From: Manganibacter manganicus
GTDB lineage: Bacteria > Pseudomonadota > Alphaproteobacteria > Rhizobiales > Rhizobiaceae
Assembly (NCBI RefSeq): GCF_002075885.1
Contig: NZ_MDET01000058.1
Span: 99,325 to 163,324, forward strand
Length of the DNA: 64,000 nt
Reading direction: 5' to 3'
A program made the position numbers and the translations under genes. Below are positions 16,154 to 26,247 of the stretch, one piece after another (position 1 is the first letter of the stretch; each line of letters opens with the position of its first letter). The notes beneath the pieces were generated by a model. It did no database searches. It was given only the letters and a program-made list of their open reading frames with translations, and had not been told where the DNA came from.

Positions 16154-17302
16154 ATGAACATCAAGAGCCTTCTGCTTGGCTCCGCTGCGGCTCTGCTCGC
16201 AGTCTCCGGTGCGCGCGCCGCCGACGCTGTCGTCTACGCCGAACCGGAACCCGCTGAATACGTCAAGATCTGCGACGTGTACGGCGCTGGCTACTTCTAC
16301 ATCCCCGGCACCGAGACCTGCCTGCGCATCGGCGGTTATCTGCGTTACGACGCCGGCTTCGGTGAGATCGGTTCGTTCACCGGCGACCGCACTGCTGACC
16401 GTATGGATGGCAGCGACAACGACACCTGGCACAAGCAGGCCCGCTTCGCGCTGCACACCTACACCGCTTCGGAAACCGAGCTCGGCACGTTGAAGACCTT
16501 CACCGAGACCCGTTTCAACTACACGGACGGTCAGGACCGCTGGGAAGGTCGTGGCGGCAACGGCGTTGACGTGCACTTCGCATGGATGCAGCTCGGCGGC
16601 CTGCGCATCGGTCTCGATGAATCGGCTTACGACACGTTCACCGGTTATGCCGGCAACGTCATCAACGATACGCTGGTGCCTTACGGCGGCTTCCGCACCA
16701 ACCTGATCAGCTACACCTTCGATGCCGGCAACGGCTTCTCGGCCTTGGTGTCGTTCGAGCAGGGCAATGACGACGGCTATTCGCTGGTCCGCCGTCCGGG
16801 TGATACTTATGTTCTCGCTGACGACGTCATCGACAGCTACATGCCGCATGTCGTGCTCGGCGCCAAGTACACCCAGGGTTGGGGTGGCATCTCCGGCGTG
16901 GTTGCCTACAACAGCAACTACGAAGAATGGGCCGGCAAGGTTCGTTTGGACGTCAACGCTACCCAGCAGCTCACCCTGTTCATCATGGGCGGCTACGGCA
17001 CCGACGACGAGATCGACCGCAACTTCTACAAGCCCTGGGGCGGCAATTGGGCTGTCTGGGGTGGCGGCAGCTACCAGGTCAACGAGAAGACTGCTTTGAA
17101 CCTGCAGGTCTCGTATGACGACTCCGAGACCCTCGGTGTGGCGGCGAACGTTGCCTACGAAGTCGTTCCCGGCTTCAAGGTCACGGCCGAAGTTGACTAC
17201 GTCAACCAGAGCTTCGACAACCAGGCCAAGTATGGCTCCTGGACCGGCCTGGAAGACGAAGACTCCATCGGTGGCGTCATCCGCTTCCAGCGCAACTTCT
17301 AA
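16154..17302 (+). CDS. Omp2-family general porin (plus-strand copy)
   Basis: This outer-membrane porin of 382 residues is paralogous and divergent to the porin at 14131. It has the same signal peptide, the same 61-residue N-terminus, a barrel rich in alternating aromatic strands and a terminal VIRFQRNF. Differences cluster in the regions after YDAGFGEIGS and around the SLVRRPGDTYVLADD segment, which is where surface loops are expected. I start at 16154, with GGAGG eight bases upstream; an ATG at 16136 is too far from a ribosome site. A strong terminator follows. In Brucella the omp2a/omp2b pair has the same inverted layout (known), so this is probably the equivalent locus. Confidence 0.95.
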   Translation: MNIKSLLLGSAAALLAVSGARAADAVVYAEPEPAEYVKICDVYGAGYFYIPGTETCLRIGGYLRYDAGFGEIGSFTGDRTADRMDGSDNDTWHKQARFALHTYTASETELGTLKTFTETRFNYTDGQDRWEGRGGNGVDVHFAWMQLGGLRIGLDESAYDTFTGYAGNVINDTLVPYGGFRTNLISYTFDAGNGFSALVSFEQGNDDGYSLVRRPGDTYVLADDVIDSYMPHVVLGAKYTQGWGGISGVVAYNSNYEEWAGKVRLDVNATQQLTLFIMGGYGTDDEIDRNFYKPWGGNWAVWGGGSYQVNEKTALNLQVSYDDSETLGVAANVAYEVVPGFKVTAEVDYVNQSFDNQAKYGSWTGLEDEDSIGGVIRFQRNF

Positions 17303-17328
17303 GACCGGTTCATTCCGTTCTTTCAGGA

Positions 17329-17356
17329 AACCCGGCGGGCAACCGCCGGGTTTTTT
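17329..17356 (+). terminator. Rho-independent terminator of plus-strand porin
   Basis: AACCCGGCGG-GCAA-CCGCCGGGTT is a perfect 10 bp stem with a tetraloop, followed by a run of T (17351-17356). It lies 27 bp after the porin stop. This is the clearest terminator in the window. Confidence 0.93.
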
Positions 17357-17459
17357 GTTTTGGGGGTATTGAAACGCCTGCTTCGTCCCGCGGCGCTTGC
17401 GCGCGCCACGCAGGCGCGATAGCAAATCGGGGACTTCGCGCTCAAAGGCTTCACGACCC

Positions 17460-18572
17460 ATGCAGACCCGCCCTTCCCTGACGCCGTTGGTCGGCGCGCT
17501 TCCCGAAATGGTGCCCTTTGTCGGGCCGGAAGCGCAGGAGCGTTCGCGCGGCAAGCCTTTTCGCGCGCGGCTCGGCGCCAATGAATCAAGCTTCGGCCCC
17601 TCGCCGCGCGTGGTGGAGCGCATGGCGAAGGTGGCGGGCGACATGTGGATGTATTGCGACCCCGACAATCACGACTTGAAAGAAGCGGCGGCGGCGCATC
17701 TTGGCGTATCGCCCGAAAACATCGTCATCGGCGAAGGCATCGACGGCGTTCTGGCACTGGTGGCGCGCATGTATGTCGCGCCGGGCGACGCGGTGGTGAC
17801 GTCGCTTGGCGCCTATCCGACCTTCAATTTCCATATAGCCGGCGTCGGCGGGCGGCTGCTCACGGTGCCCTATCGCGACGACAGGGAGGATCTTGACGGC
17901 CTGCTGGAAGCCGTGCGGCGCGAAAAGGCGCCGCTGGTCTATCTTTCCAACCCGGACAATCCGATGGGGAGCTGGTGGGAAGCAGGCGAAGTGCAGGACT
18001 TCATCGAGGCGCTGCCGCCAACCACCATGCTGGTGCTCGACGAGGCCTATGGCGAACTCGGCCCCGCTTCGGCCTTGCCTGCCATCGATGTGGCGCGGCC
18101 GAACGTCATTCGCACCCGCACCTTTTCCAAGGCCTACGGGCTTGCCGGCATTCGCTGCGGCTTTGCCGTGGCGGACCGGCGTGCGATCCGCGATTTCGAG
18201 AAGATCCGCAATCATTACGGCGTCAGCCGCATGGCGCAGATCGCCGGGATCGAGGCGCTGGCCGATCAGGCCTGGCTGCGGTCGGTGGTGGAGAGAGTTG
18301 CGGCCGGGCGCATGCGGATTTCCGCCATCGCGACGCAGAACGGGCTGAAGCCGCTGCCTTCGGCGACCAATTTCGTCACCGTCGATTGCGGGCATGACGG
18401 CGCTTTCGCGTTGAAAGTGCTGGAAGGGCTGATTGCCCGCGACGTGTTCGTGCGCAAGCCGATGGCGCCGGTGCTGGACCGCTGCATCCGCATCAGCGTC
18501 GGCCTCGACCACGAACTCGACATATTGGCCGAGGAACTGCCGAAGGCGCTGGCCGCCGCGCGCGGCGGGTGA
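17460..18572 (+). CDS. PLP-dependent aminotransferase, HisC-like
   Basis: This fold type I aminotransferase of 370 residues resembles histidinol-phosphate aminotransferase. Visible features are LGANESSFGPSP near the N-terminus (substrate/cofactor contact), YLSNPDNPMG near residue 165, LDEAYGEL (the Asp that binds the pyridine nitrogen) near 200 and the Schiff-base lysine in TRTFSKAYGLAGIRCGF near 225. I begin at the ATG at 17460, since the longer frame to 17397 overlaps terminator-proximal DNA. Genome context gives no histidine genes, so another keto-acid substrate such as phenylpyruvate is possible. The next gene follows within 10 bp. Confidence 0.88.
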   Translation: MQTRPSLTPLVGALPEMVPFVGPEAQERSRGKPFRARLGANESSFGPSPRVVERMAKVAGDMWMYCDPDNHDLKEAAAAHLGVSPENIVIGEGIDGVLALVARMYVAPGDAVVTSLGAYPTFNFHIAGVGGRLLTVPYRDDREDLDGLLEAVRREKAPLVYLSNPDNPMGSWWEAGEVQDFIEALPPTTMLVLDEAYGELGPASALPAIDVARPNVIRTRTFSKAYGLAGIRCGFAVADRRAIRDFEKIRNHYGVSRMAQIAGIEALADQAWLRSVVERVAAGRMRISAIATQNGLKPLPSATNFVTVDCGHDGAFALKVLEGLIARDVFVRKPMAPVLDRCIRISVGLDHELDILAEELPKALAAARGG

Positions 18573-18581
18573 GCAAGGCCA

Positions 18582-19949
18582 TTGGCCCTCCACCCGGCAT
18601 CCAACCTGCCGCCCGACGCTTCCGGGATGGCCGACGATGCCCTGCTGGACATCGTGCAGCGGCAGACGGCGCGCTTCTTCTGGGAGGGGGCGCATCCGGT
18701 CAGCGGGCTGGCGCGCGACCGCCAGAAAACCACCGCCGATCCGAACAACGATCTCGCCGCCATCGGCGGCACGGGATTCGGCGTCATGGCGATCGTGATT
18801 GCCACGGAGCGCCATTGGGTGGAGCCGGATGCGGCGCTTTCGCGGCTGCACGCCATGCTCGACCTGCTCGAATGCACGCCGCGCTATCGCGGCATGTTTG
18901 CGCATTTCGTCAATGGCCGCACCGGCGAGACGGTGCCGTTCCGCTACAGGGACGACGGAGCCGATATAGTCGAGACGACGCTGCTGTTTCAGGGCCTGAT
19001 CTGCGCGCGCGAATATTTTGCCGGGGCGGACGAACCCCGGACACGGCTTCGCCAACGCATCGACCGCCTGCTGGCCGAGGCCGATTGGGCGTGGTTCACG
19101 CGCGGCGGGAACCATCTTTACTGGCACTGGAGCCCGAAACATGGCTGGGCGATGGGGCATCCGATCGGCGGCTGGAACGAATGCCTGCTGGCCTTCGTGC
19201 TGGCGGCAGGCTCAGCCCGGCACCCTGTCGACCCGCAAGTCTTCCACAGCGGTTTTGCCGGCAGCGAAGGTTTCCGTAACGGCCGCGATTATCACGGCAT
19301 CGCCCTGCCGCTCGGCATGAATTTCGGCGGGCCGCTGTTCTTCGCGCACTACTCCTTCTGCGGGCTCGATCCACGCGGCCTCAAGGATCGCCACGCCGAT
19401 TACTGGCAGCAGAATGTTCGCCATACCCTCATCAACCAGCGGCATTGCGTGCTTAATCCACACGGCTATGCGGGCTACGGGGCCGATTGCTGGGGCCTGA
19501 CCTCAAGCCACGGCCCGCGCCGCTACGGCGCGCATGCCCCCGACCACGACCTTGGTGTGATTACGCCGAGTGCAGCACTTTCCAGTTTTCCTTATGCGCC
19601 GGCGGAGGCGATGCAGGCGCTGCGCGGCTTCCTCAAACGGCCGCGCCGCCGCATCTGGGGCCGGTTCGGCTTCGTCGATGCGTTCAGCGAAAGCCGCAAC
19701 TGGTTCGCGCGCAGCTATCTGGCGGTCAACCAGGGGCCGATCGTGGCAATGATCGAGAATTATCGCACGGGCCTGCTGTGGAACCTGTTCATGCGCGCGC
19801 CGGAAGTGCGACGCGGCCTCATGCGGCTCGGCTTTTCGACACCGCATATGCCGACAGAGCCACCTGCCAAGGTGACAAATCACGAGGCTGGCGCAACAAT
19901 CAAGCAGGAGGAACGGCATGTACACGAACACGCTCGACTTCGGGCTTGA
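18582..19949 (+). CDS. Glycoamylase-like family protein (possible beta-1,2-glucanase)
   Basis: The sequence fits the glycoamylase-like (alpha/alpha)6 domain family that includes GH144 endo-beta-1,2-glucanases. Characteristic pieces are LDIVQRQTARFFWEGAHP near the start, NDLAAIGGTGFGVMAIV, TTLLFQGLICAREYF, LYWHWSPKHGWAMGHPIGGWNE and YGADCWGLTSSHGP. No signal peptide is visible, so a cytoplasmic role is likely unless the start is wrong. The open frame begins with a TTG at 18582; the first ATG is at 18627, and neither has a strong ribosome site. The last 32 bp overlap the isovaleryl-CoA dehydrogenase gene. Cyclic beta-1,2-glucan is a native polymer in this order, which would make it a plausible substrate (inference). 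Confidence 0.8.
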   Translation: MALHPASNLPPDASGMADDALLDIVQRQTARFFWEGAHPVSGLARDRQKTTADPNNDLAAIGGTGFGVMAIVIATERHWVEPDAALSRLHAMLDLLECTPRYRGMFAHFVNGRTGETVPFRYRDDGADIVETTLLFQGLICAREYFAGADEPRTRLRQRIDRLLAEADWAWFTRGGNHLYWHWSPKHGWAMGHPIGGWNECLLAFVLAAGSARHPVDPQVFHSGFAGSEGFRNGRDYHGIALPLGMNFGGPLFFAHYSFCGLDPRGLKDRHADYWQQNVRHTLINQRHCVLNPHGYAGYGADCWGLTSSHGPRRYGAHAPDHDLGVITPSAALSSFPYAPAEAMQALRGFLKRPRRRIWGRFGFVDAFSESRNWFARSYLAVNQGPIVAMIENYRTGLLWNLFMRAPEVRRGLMRLGFSTPHMPTEPPAKVTNHEAGATIKQEERHVHEHARLRA

Positions 19950-21081
19950 CGAAGAGATCGGGGCGCTGCGCGAGATGGCGCGGCGCTTTTCGCAGGAAAA
20001 GATCGCGCCGCTGGCCGCCGAGATTGACAGCTCCAACGAATTTCCCGCGCATCTTTGGGCCGAACTCGGCGCGCTCGGCCTGCTCGGCATCACCGCCAAC
20101 CCGGATTTCGGCGGCTCCGGAATGGGCTATCTCGCCCATGTCGTCGCCATGGAGGAAATCAGCCGTGCCTCGGCCTCGGTCGGCCTTTCCTATGGCGCGC
20201 ATTCCAACCTTTGCGTCAACCAGATCAACCGCTGGGGCACCAAGGCGCAGAAAGAGAAATACCTGCCTGCGCTCTGTTCGGGCGAGCATGTCGGCTCGCT
20301 TGCCATGTCGGAACCCGGTTCAGGCTCGGACGTGGTGTCTATGCGGCTGCGCGCCGACAAGAAGAACGACCGCTACGTGCTTTGCGGCAACAAGATGTGG
20401 ATCACCAACGGGCCGGACGCCAGCACGCTGGTGGTCTACGCCAAGACCGAGCCGACGATGGGCTCACGCGGCATCACCGCCCTGCTCATCGAGCGCGGCA
20501 TGAAGGGGTTCTCGGTGGCGCAAAAGCTGGACAAGCTCGGCATGCGCGGCTCCAACACCGGCGAACTGGTGTTCGAGGACGTCGAGGTGCCGTTCGAGAA
20601 CGTGCTGGGCGAGGAGAACCGGGGCGTCGAAGTGCTGATGTCGGGCCTCGACTACGAACGCACGGTGCTGGCCGGCGGGCCGCTCGGCATCATGTTCGCC
20701 TGCCTGGACGTCGCCGTGCCCTATGTGCAGACCAGGCGCCAGTTCGGGCAGGCCATCGGCGACTTCCAGCTCGTGCAGGGCAAGCTGGCCGACATGTACA
20801 CCACGATGAACGCCGCGCGCGCCTATGTCTATGCAGTGGCGGCGGCCTGCGACCGTGGCGAGACGACGCGCAAGGACGCCGCCGGCTGCATCCTGTTCGC
20901 CGCCGAAAAGGCCACGCAGATGGCGCTCGACGCCCTCCAGCTTCTTGGCGGCAACGGCTATATCAACGATTACCCGACCGGGCGGCTGCTGCGCGACGCC
21001 AAGCTCTACGAGATCGGCGCCGGAACCAGCGAGATCAGGCGCTGGCTGATCGGCCGCGAGATGATGGCGGAGGATAGCTAA
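19918..21081 (+). CDS. ivd: Isovaleryl-CoA dehydrogenase
   Basis: This FAD enzyme oxidises isovaleryl-CoA to 3-methylcrotonyl-CoA in leucine degradation and passes electrons to ETF. Family-specific features are SYGAHSNLCVNQINRWG, the MSEPGSGSDVVS and WITNGPDA flavin-binding segments, and the catalytic glutamate in GLDYERTVLAGGPLGI near residue 243. That position, rather than the C-terminal one, is diagnostic for isovaleryl-CoA dehydrogenase. The C-terminal LLGGNGYINDYPTGRLLRD is typical. The length is 387. It is separated from the carboxylase genes that follow by an inserted toxin-antitoxin pair. The ETF:quinone oxidoreductase gene lies at 33.8 kb. Confidence 0.94.
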   Translation: MYTNTLDFGLDEEIGALREMARRFSQEKIAPLAAEIDSSNEFPAHLWAELGALGLLGITANPDFGGSGMGYLAHVVAMEEISRASASVGLSYGAHSNLCVNQINRWGTKAQKEKYLPALCSGEHVGSLAMSEPGSGSDVVSMRLRADKKNDRYVLCGNKMWITNGPDASTLVVYAKTEPTMGSRGITALLIERGMKGFSVAQKLDKLGMRGSNTGELVFEDVEVPFENVLGEENRGVEVLMSGLDYERTVLAGGPLGIMFACLDVAVPYVQTRRQFGQAIGDFQLVQGKLADMYTTMNAARAYVYAVAAACDRGETTRKDAAGCILFAAEKATQMALDALQLLGGNGYINDYPTGRLLRDAKLYEIGAGTSEIRRWLIGREMMAEDS

Positions 21082-21446
21082 TGCGTACGGGTGCGTACCT
21101 TCGTCGATCCTTCATCGACCCGCTTACGGGCGACTTCGGCCAACGTATCGGAAACCCATTGATTGACGGACTTGCCGTCATGGGCAGCCGCCTTGCTCAA
21201 AAGTGCATGAATTTCCGGGGTCGTGCGCAGGGCCAGTTTGCCCGAATATGGCTTTTGCGGCTCTACACCCTGCTCCTTGCAGAAGGCAAGGTAATCGTCA
21301 ACGCTGTCGTGGAAGGCCTGCGTAAATTCCTCGGAAGAATTGCCTTCGAAATGAACGGTGTCACGAATACCCTGAACGATGCCGTGGAATGCGGTGTCGT
21401 CTTCTTCATACCAGATTTCAGCGACATAGCCCTTGTAAGGTCTCAT
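21078..21446 (-). CDS. hicB: HicB-family antitoxin
   Basis: HicB neutralises HicA and represses its own operon. The N-terminal part (GYVAEIWYEEDDTAFHGIVQGI) is the partly degraded RNase H-like HicB domain. The C-terminal half (LALRTTPEIHALLSKAAAHDGKSVNQWVSDTL) is a ribbon-helix-helix DNA-binding domain. The start overlaps the toxin stop by 4 bp (ATGA), so the two are coupled, with toxin first. The stop codon overlaps the end of the isovaleryl-CoA dehydrogenase gene on the other strand. Confidence 0.9.
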   Translation of the reverse strand: MRPYKGYVAEIWYEEDDTAFHGIVQGIRDTVHFEGNSSEEFTQAFHDSVDDYLAFCKEQGVEPQKPYSGKLALRTTPEIHALLSKAAAHDGKSVNQWVSDTLAEVARKRVDEGSTKVRTRTH

Positions 21447-21697
21447 GGTCTTATTCCCGCATTAATCAGGAAGCGCCTTACGGCCTTCACTGCTCCCTTG
21501 TCAGTATCGGGTTTCGGATGTGGCCGATGAAAAACAGCTCGGTTCTTACCCATTACGACCAGTATCCGCGAACCACTGCCCTCGGATATCCCGGCACCCA
21601 TCGCGACCAGCATTGCCTCGATTTCGCGCCATTTGATCGAGCCGCTGACCGGATCGGTAAAAATTGTTACCAGAACCCTGCGATGCTTGGCGTTCAT
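21443..21697 (-). CDS. hicA: HicA-like toxin (mRNA interferase)
   Basis: HicA toxins are small double-stranded-RNA-binding-fold proteins that cleave mRNA. The 84-residue protein has the typical arrangement: SGSIKWREIEAMLVAMGAGISEGSGSRI near the N-terminus, an AVFHRPHP segment with the candidate catalytic histidine, and a helical C-terminus (AVKAVRRFLINAGI). It starts at 21697, with GGGAGG six bases upstream; the longer frame to 21724 has no ribosome site. The gene lies directly upstream of hicB in the usual toxin-first order. Confidence 0.9.
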   Translation of the reverse strand: MNAKHRRVLVTIFTDPVSGSIKWREIEAMLVAMGAGISEGSGSRILVVMGKNRAVFHRPHPKPDTDKGAVKAVRRFLINAGIRP

Positions 21698-21770
21698 GCG
21701 AACCTCCCAATGAACGGCCGACAAAAAGCCGGCTTTCGTGAAGGCCGCACGTCGTGCGCAGCTAATCTTC

Positions 21771-21800
21771 GATACGATATCAATTTATGATATCATCATA
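21771..21800 (-). promoter_or_regulatory. AT-rich palindromes upstream of hicAB, candidate autoregulatory operator
   Basis: GATATC at 21776-21781 and the perfect palindrome TGATATCA at 21788-21795 are 13 bp apart, centre to centre, in an AT-rich patch 75-100 bp upstream of hicA. Ribbon-helix-helix antitoxins usually bind spaced palindromes at their own promoter. The same patch lies immediately before the mccB start, so HicB binding could also affect mccB expression. Confidence 0.45.
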
Positions 21801-21803
21801 GGT

Positions 21804-23417
21804 ATGTCAATGGCCGTCCTCTCCTCGCAAATCTCTCCCTCCTCCGAAACATTCCGCGCCAATGCCGAAAAGATGCGGGCGCTGGTGGACGACATGGCCG
21901 CCAAGGCGGCGGACGTCCAGCGCGGCGGATCGGATGAGGCGCGGGCGCGCCATGTCAAGCGCGGAAAGCTGTTGCCGCGCGACCGTCTGGCGCAATTGCT
22001 CGATGCCGGCTCGCCCTTCCTCGAAATCGGCCAGTTCGCCGCTCATGGCATGTATGGCGACAATATCGCTTCGGCCGGCATGATTGCCGGCATCGGCAAG
22101 GTCGAGGGCCGCGAGGTGATGATGATCGTCAACGACGCCACCGTCAAAGGCGGCACCTATTATCCGATCACCGTGAAGAAGCATTTGCGGGCGCAGGAAA
22201 TCGCGCTCCAGAACAACCTGCCCTGCATCTATCTGGTGGATTCGGGCGGCGCCAACCTGCCCAACCAGGACGAGGTTTTTCCCGACCGCGAGCATTTCGG
22301 CCGCATCTTCTACAATCAGGCCAATATGAGCGCCGCCGGCATTCCGCAGATCGCCTGCGTCATGGGCTCCTGCACGGCGGGCGGCGCCTATGTGCCGGCG
22401 ATGGCCGACGAATCGATCATGGTCGCCGGACAGGCGACCATCTTTCTCGGCGGCCCGCCTTTGGTGAAAGCGGCCACCGGCGAGACGGTGAGCGCGGAAG
22501 AACTGGGCGGGGCGGACCTGCACACGCGCGAATCCGGCGTCGCCGACCATCTGGCCGTGGACGACGAACACGCTCTGGCCATCACGCGGCGGATTGTCAA
22601 AAACCTGAATCGAAAGAAGGAGATCGCGCTCGATCTTCGCGAACCCTGCCCGCCGCTTCACGATCCGCATGAACTTTACGGCATCGTGCCGACGGACCTT
22701 CGCCAGCCCTATGACGTGCGCGAGGTGATCGCGCGTCTGGTCGATGGCTCGGAGTTCGACGAGTTCAAGGCCAATTACGGCACGACTCTGGTGACGGGAT
22801 TCGCGCATTTGCACGGCATGCCGGTCGGCATCCTCGCCAATAATGGCGTGCTTTTCTCAGAAAGCGCCTTGAAGGGAGCGCATTTCATCGAACTCGCCTG
22901 CCAGCGGAAAATCCCGCTGGTCTTCCTGCAAAACATCACCGGCTTCATGGTTGGCCGCAAGTATGAGGCCCGCGGCATCGCCAAGGACGGCGCCAAGCTG
23001 GTGACGGCGGTGGCCACGGCGCAGGTGCCGAAGGTGACGATGATCATCGGCGGTTCCTTCGGCGCCGGCAATTACGGCATGTGCGGACGGGCCTATTCGC
23101 CACGCTTTTTGTGGATGTGGCCGAATGCGCGCATATCGGTGATGGGCGGCGAACAGGCGGCCATGGTGCTGGCGCAGGTCAGGCGCGAAGGCATCGAGCG
23201 CAAGGGCGGTGCGTGGTCGAGCGAGGAAGAGGCCGAATTCAAGCGCCCGATCCTGGAAAAATACGAGCGCGAGGGCCACCCGCTCTATTCCTCGGCACGG
23301 CTGTGGGACGACGGCATCATTGACCCGGCAAAAAGCCGCAACGTGCTGGCGCTGTCGCTTTCTGCGGCGCTCAACCAGCCGATCCCGGAAACGAAATTCG
23401 GCGTGTTCAGGATGTAA
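21804..23417 (+). CDS. mccB: 3-methylcrotonyl-CoA carboxylase beta (carboxyltransferase) subunit
   Basis: This subunit transfers carboxyl from biotin to 3-methylcrotonyl-CoA in leucine degradation. It has two crotonase-like carboxyltransferase lobes. The N-lobe shows KRGKLLPRDRLAQLLD and YLVDSGGANLPNQDEVFPD; the C-lobe shows FLQNITGFMVGRKYEARGIAKDGAK and IGGSFGAGNYGMCGRAYSPRF. The SGGANLP and FMVG motifs favour methylcrotonyl-CoA over propionyl-CoA carboxylase. I start at 21804 (21810 is equally possible), since the open frame to 21738 runs through the hicAB regulatory patch. The biotin-carrying subunit follows 10 bp later. Confidence 0.93.
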   Translation: MSMAVLSSQISPSSETFRANAEKMRALVDDMAAKAADVQRGGSDEARARHVKRGKLLPRDRLAQLLDAGSPFLEIGQFAAHGMYGDNIASAGMIAGIGKVEGREVMMIVNDATVKGGTYYPITVKKHLRAQEIALQNNLPCIYLVDSGGANLPNQDEVFPDREHFGRIFYNQANMSAAGIPQIACVMGSCTAGGAYVPAMADESIMVAGQATIFLGGPPLVKAATGETVSAEELGGADLHTRESGVADHLAVDDEHALAITRRIVKNLNRKKEIALDLREPCPPLHDPHELYGIVPTDLRQPYDVREVIARLVDGSEFDEFKANYGTTLVTGFAHLHGMPVGILANNGVLFSESALKGAHFIELACQRKIPLVFLQNITGFMVGRKYEARGIAKDGAKLVTAVATAQVPKVTMIIGGSFGAGNYGMCGRAYSPRFLWMWPNARISVMGGEQAAMVLAQVRREGIERKGGAWSSEEEAEFKRPILEKYEREGHPLYSSARLWDDGIIDPAKSRNVLALSLSAALNQPIPETKFGVFRM

Positions 23418-23427
23418 GGACGTGGCC

Positions 23428-25374
<1,947 letters not shown>

Positions 25375-25424
25375 CAGTTGCCCGCTGCTCCTCCTTTTAA
25401 GTGTCGAAGTCAGGGATGAATGAT

Positions 25425-26078
25425 ATGGCCACCTTTATTCTGATACCTGGGGGCTGGCAGGGCGGCTGGGTCTACCAAAGGGTAGCGGACATACTTGCAG
25501 CGCACGGGCACAAGGCGTTACCGATCACTCTCTCCGGACTCGGCGACACGCCTGCCCCTACGGCCAATCTTGAAACTCACATAAGTGAGGTCGTTGACAT
25601 TGTCAGGTCGCATCGCGACGACCTGGTCATTGTTGGACAATCCTACGGCGGAATGATCGTGAGTGGCGCGGCCGACATAGAGCCCTCGCGGATCCGGGCA
25701 TTGGTCTATGTAGATGCCTATGTGCCTGATTCCGATGACTCCGTCTGGTCGCTGACGACGCCTCGCTTCCGGGACATGTTCGTCGCAGGTGCAAAGGTTG
25801 ACGGACTAAACTGCGCGCCCCCTCCCAGTCTCGACCCGCGTTGCCGACCGCATCCGATGGGGACGTTTCTCCAATCGATCAAACTCAGCGGGCGCTGGCG
25901 TGAGGTGCGGCGCAAGATCTTCGTCGGCGCGCATGGATGGGAAGGAAGTCCATTCCTCGATCTTTATCAACGCTTAAACCAGGACCCGGAATGGTCGACG
26001 TTTTCTCTCGATTGCGGGCACAATGTAGCGCGATTGAATCCCGAGGCTCTAACCGAAATATTGCTGGCTCAGGTTTGA
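25425..26078 (+). CDS. Alpha/beta hydrolase (esterase-like)
   Basis: This 217-residue serine hydrolase resembles the plant methyl-esterase/EstB-like branch of the alpha/beta fold. Features are the oxyanion region LIPGGWQGGW, the nucleophile elbow VGQSYGGM near residue 75, a candidate acid within VYVDAYVPD, and the catalytic histidine in DCGHNVARLNPEAL at the end. I prefer the ATG at 25425, about nine bases after AGGGA; an ATG at 25416 and a GTG at 25401 are alternatives. Its codon use looks less GC-biased than its neighbours, which hints at transfer. A leucine-pathway role is not supported. Confidence 0.82.
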   Translation: MATFILIPGGWQGGWVYQRVADILAAHGHKALPITLSGLGDTPAPTANLETHISEVVDIVRSHRDDLVIVGQSYGGMIVSGAADIEPSRIRALVYVDAYVPDSDDSVWSLTTPRFRDMFVAGAKVDGLNCAPPPSLDPRCRPHPMGTFLQSIKLSGRWREVRRKIFVGAHGWEGSPFLDLYQRLNQDPEWSTFSLDCGHNVARLNPEALTEILLAQV

Positions 26079-26204
26079 GCAACCAGCAACAGTAATCCAG
26101 CAATGACAGCCCATCAGCGAGGATGAGAGCGTCTTCTACGTCTCTGCCGTATCGTCAATCATACTCGCGACATTGGTGTGACGCATCCAATTCAAATGAA
26201 AACA

Positions 26205-26221
26205 GCCGGGACACGCCCGGC
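26205..26221 (-). terminator. Terminator for the LivJ-like gene
   Basis: A GCCGGG/CCCGGC 6 bp stem with a 5-base loop lies about 27 bp beyond the binding-protein stop. On the minus strand it is followed by TGTTTTC, a short uridine tract. Confidence 0.6.
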
Positions 26222-26247
26222 CATTTCCTTTCCGATAAAGTCAAACC

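Noticed and set aside
16103..17668. Minus-strand open frame of 521 codons overlapping the plus-strand porin
   Set aside because: It mirrors the porin gene in the opposite strand and shows no family motif. High GC makes long antisense frames common here.
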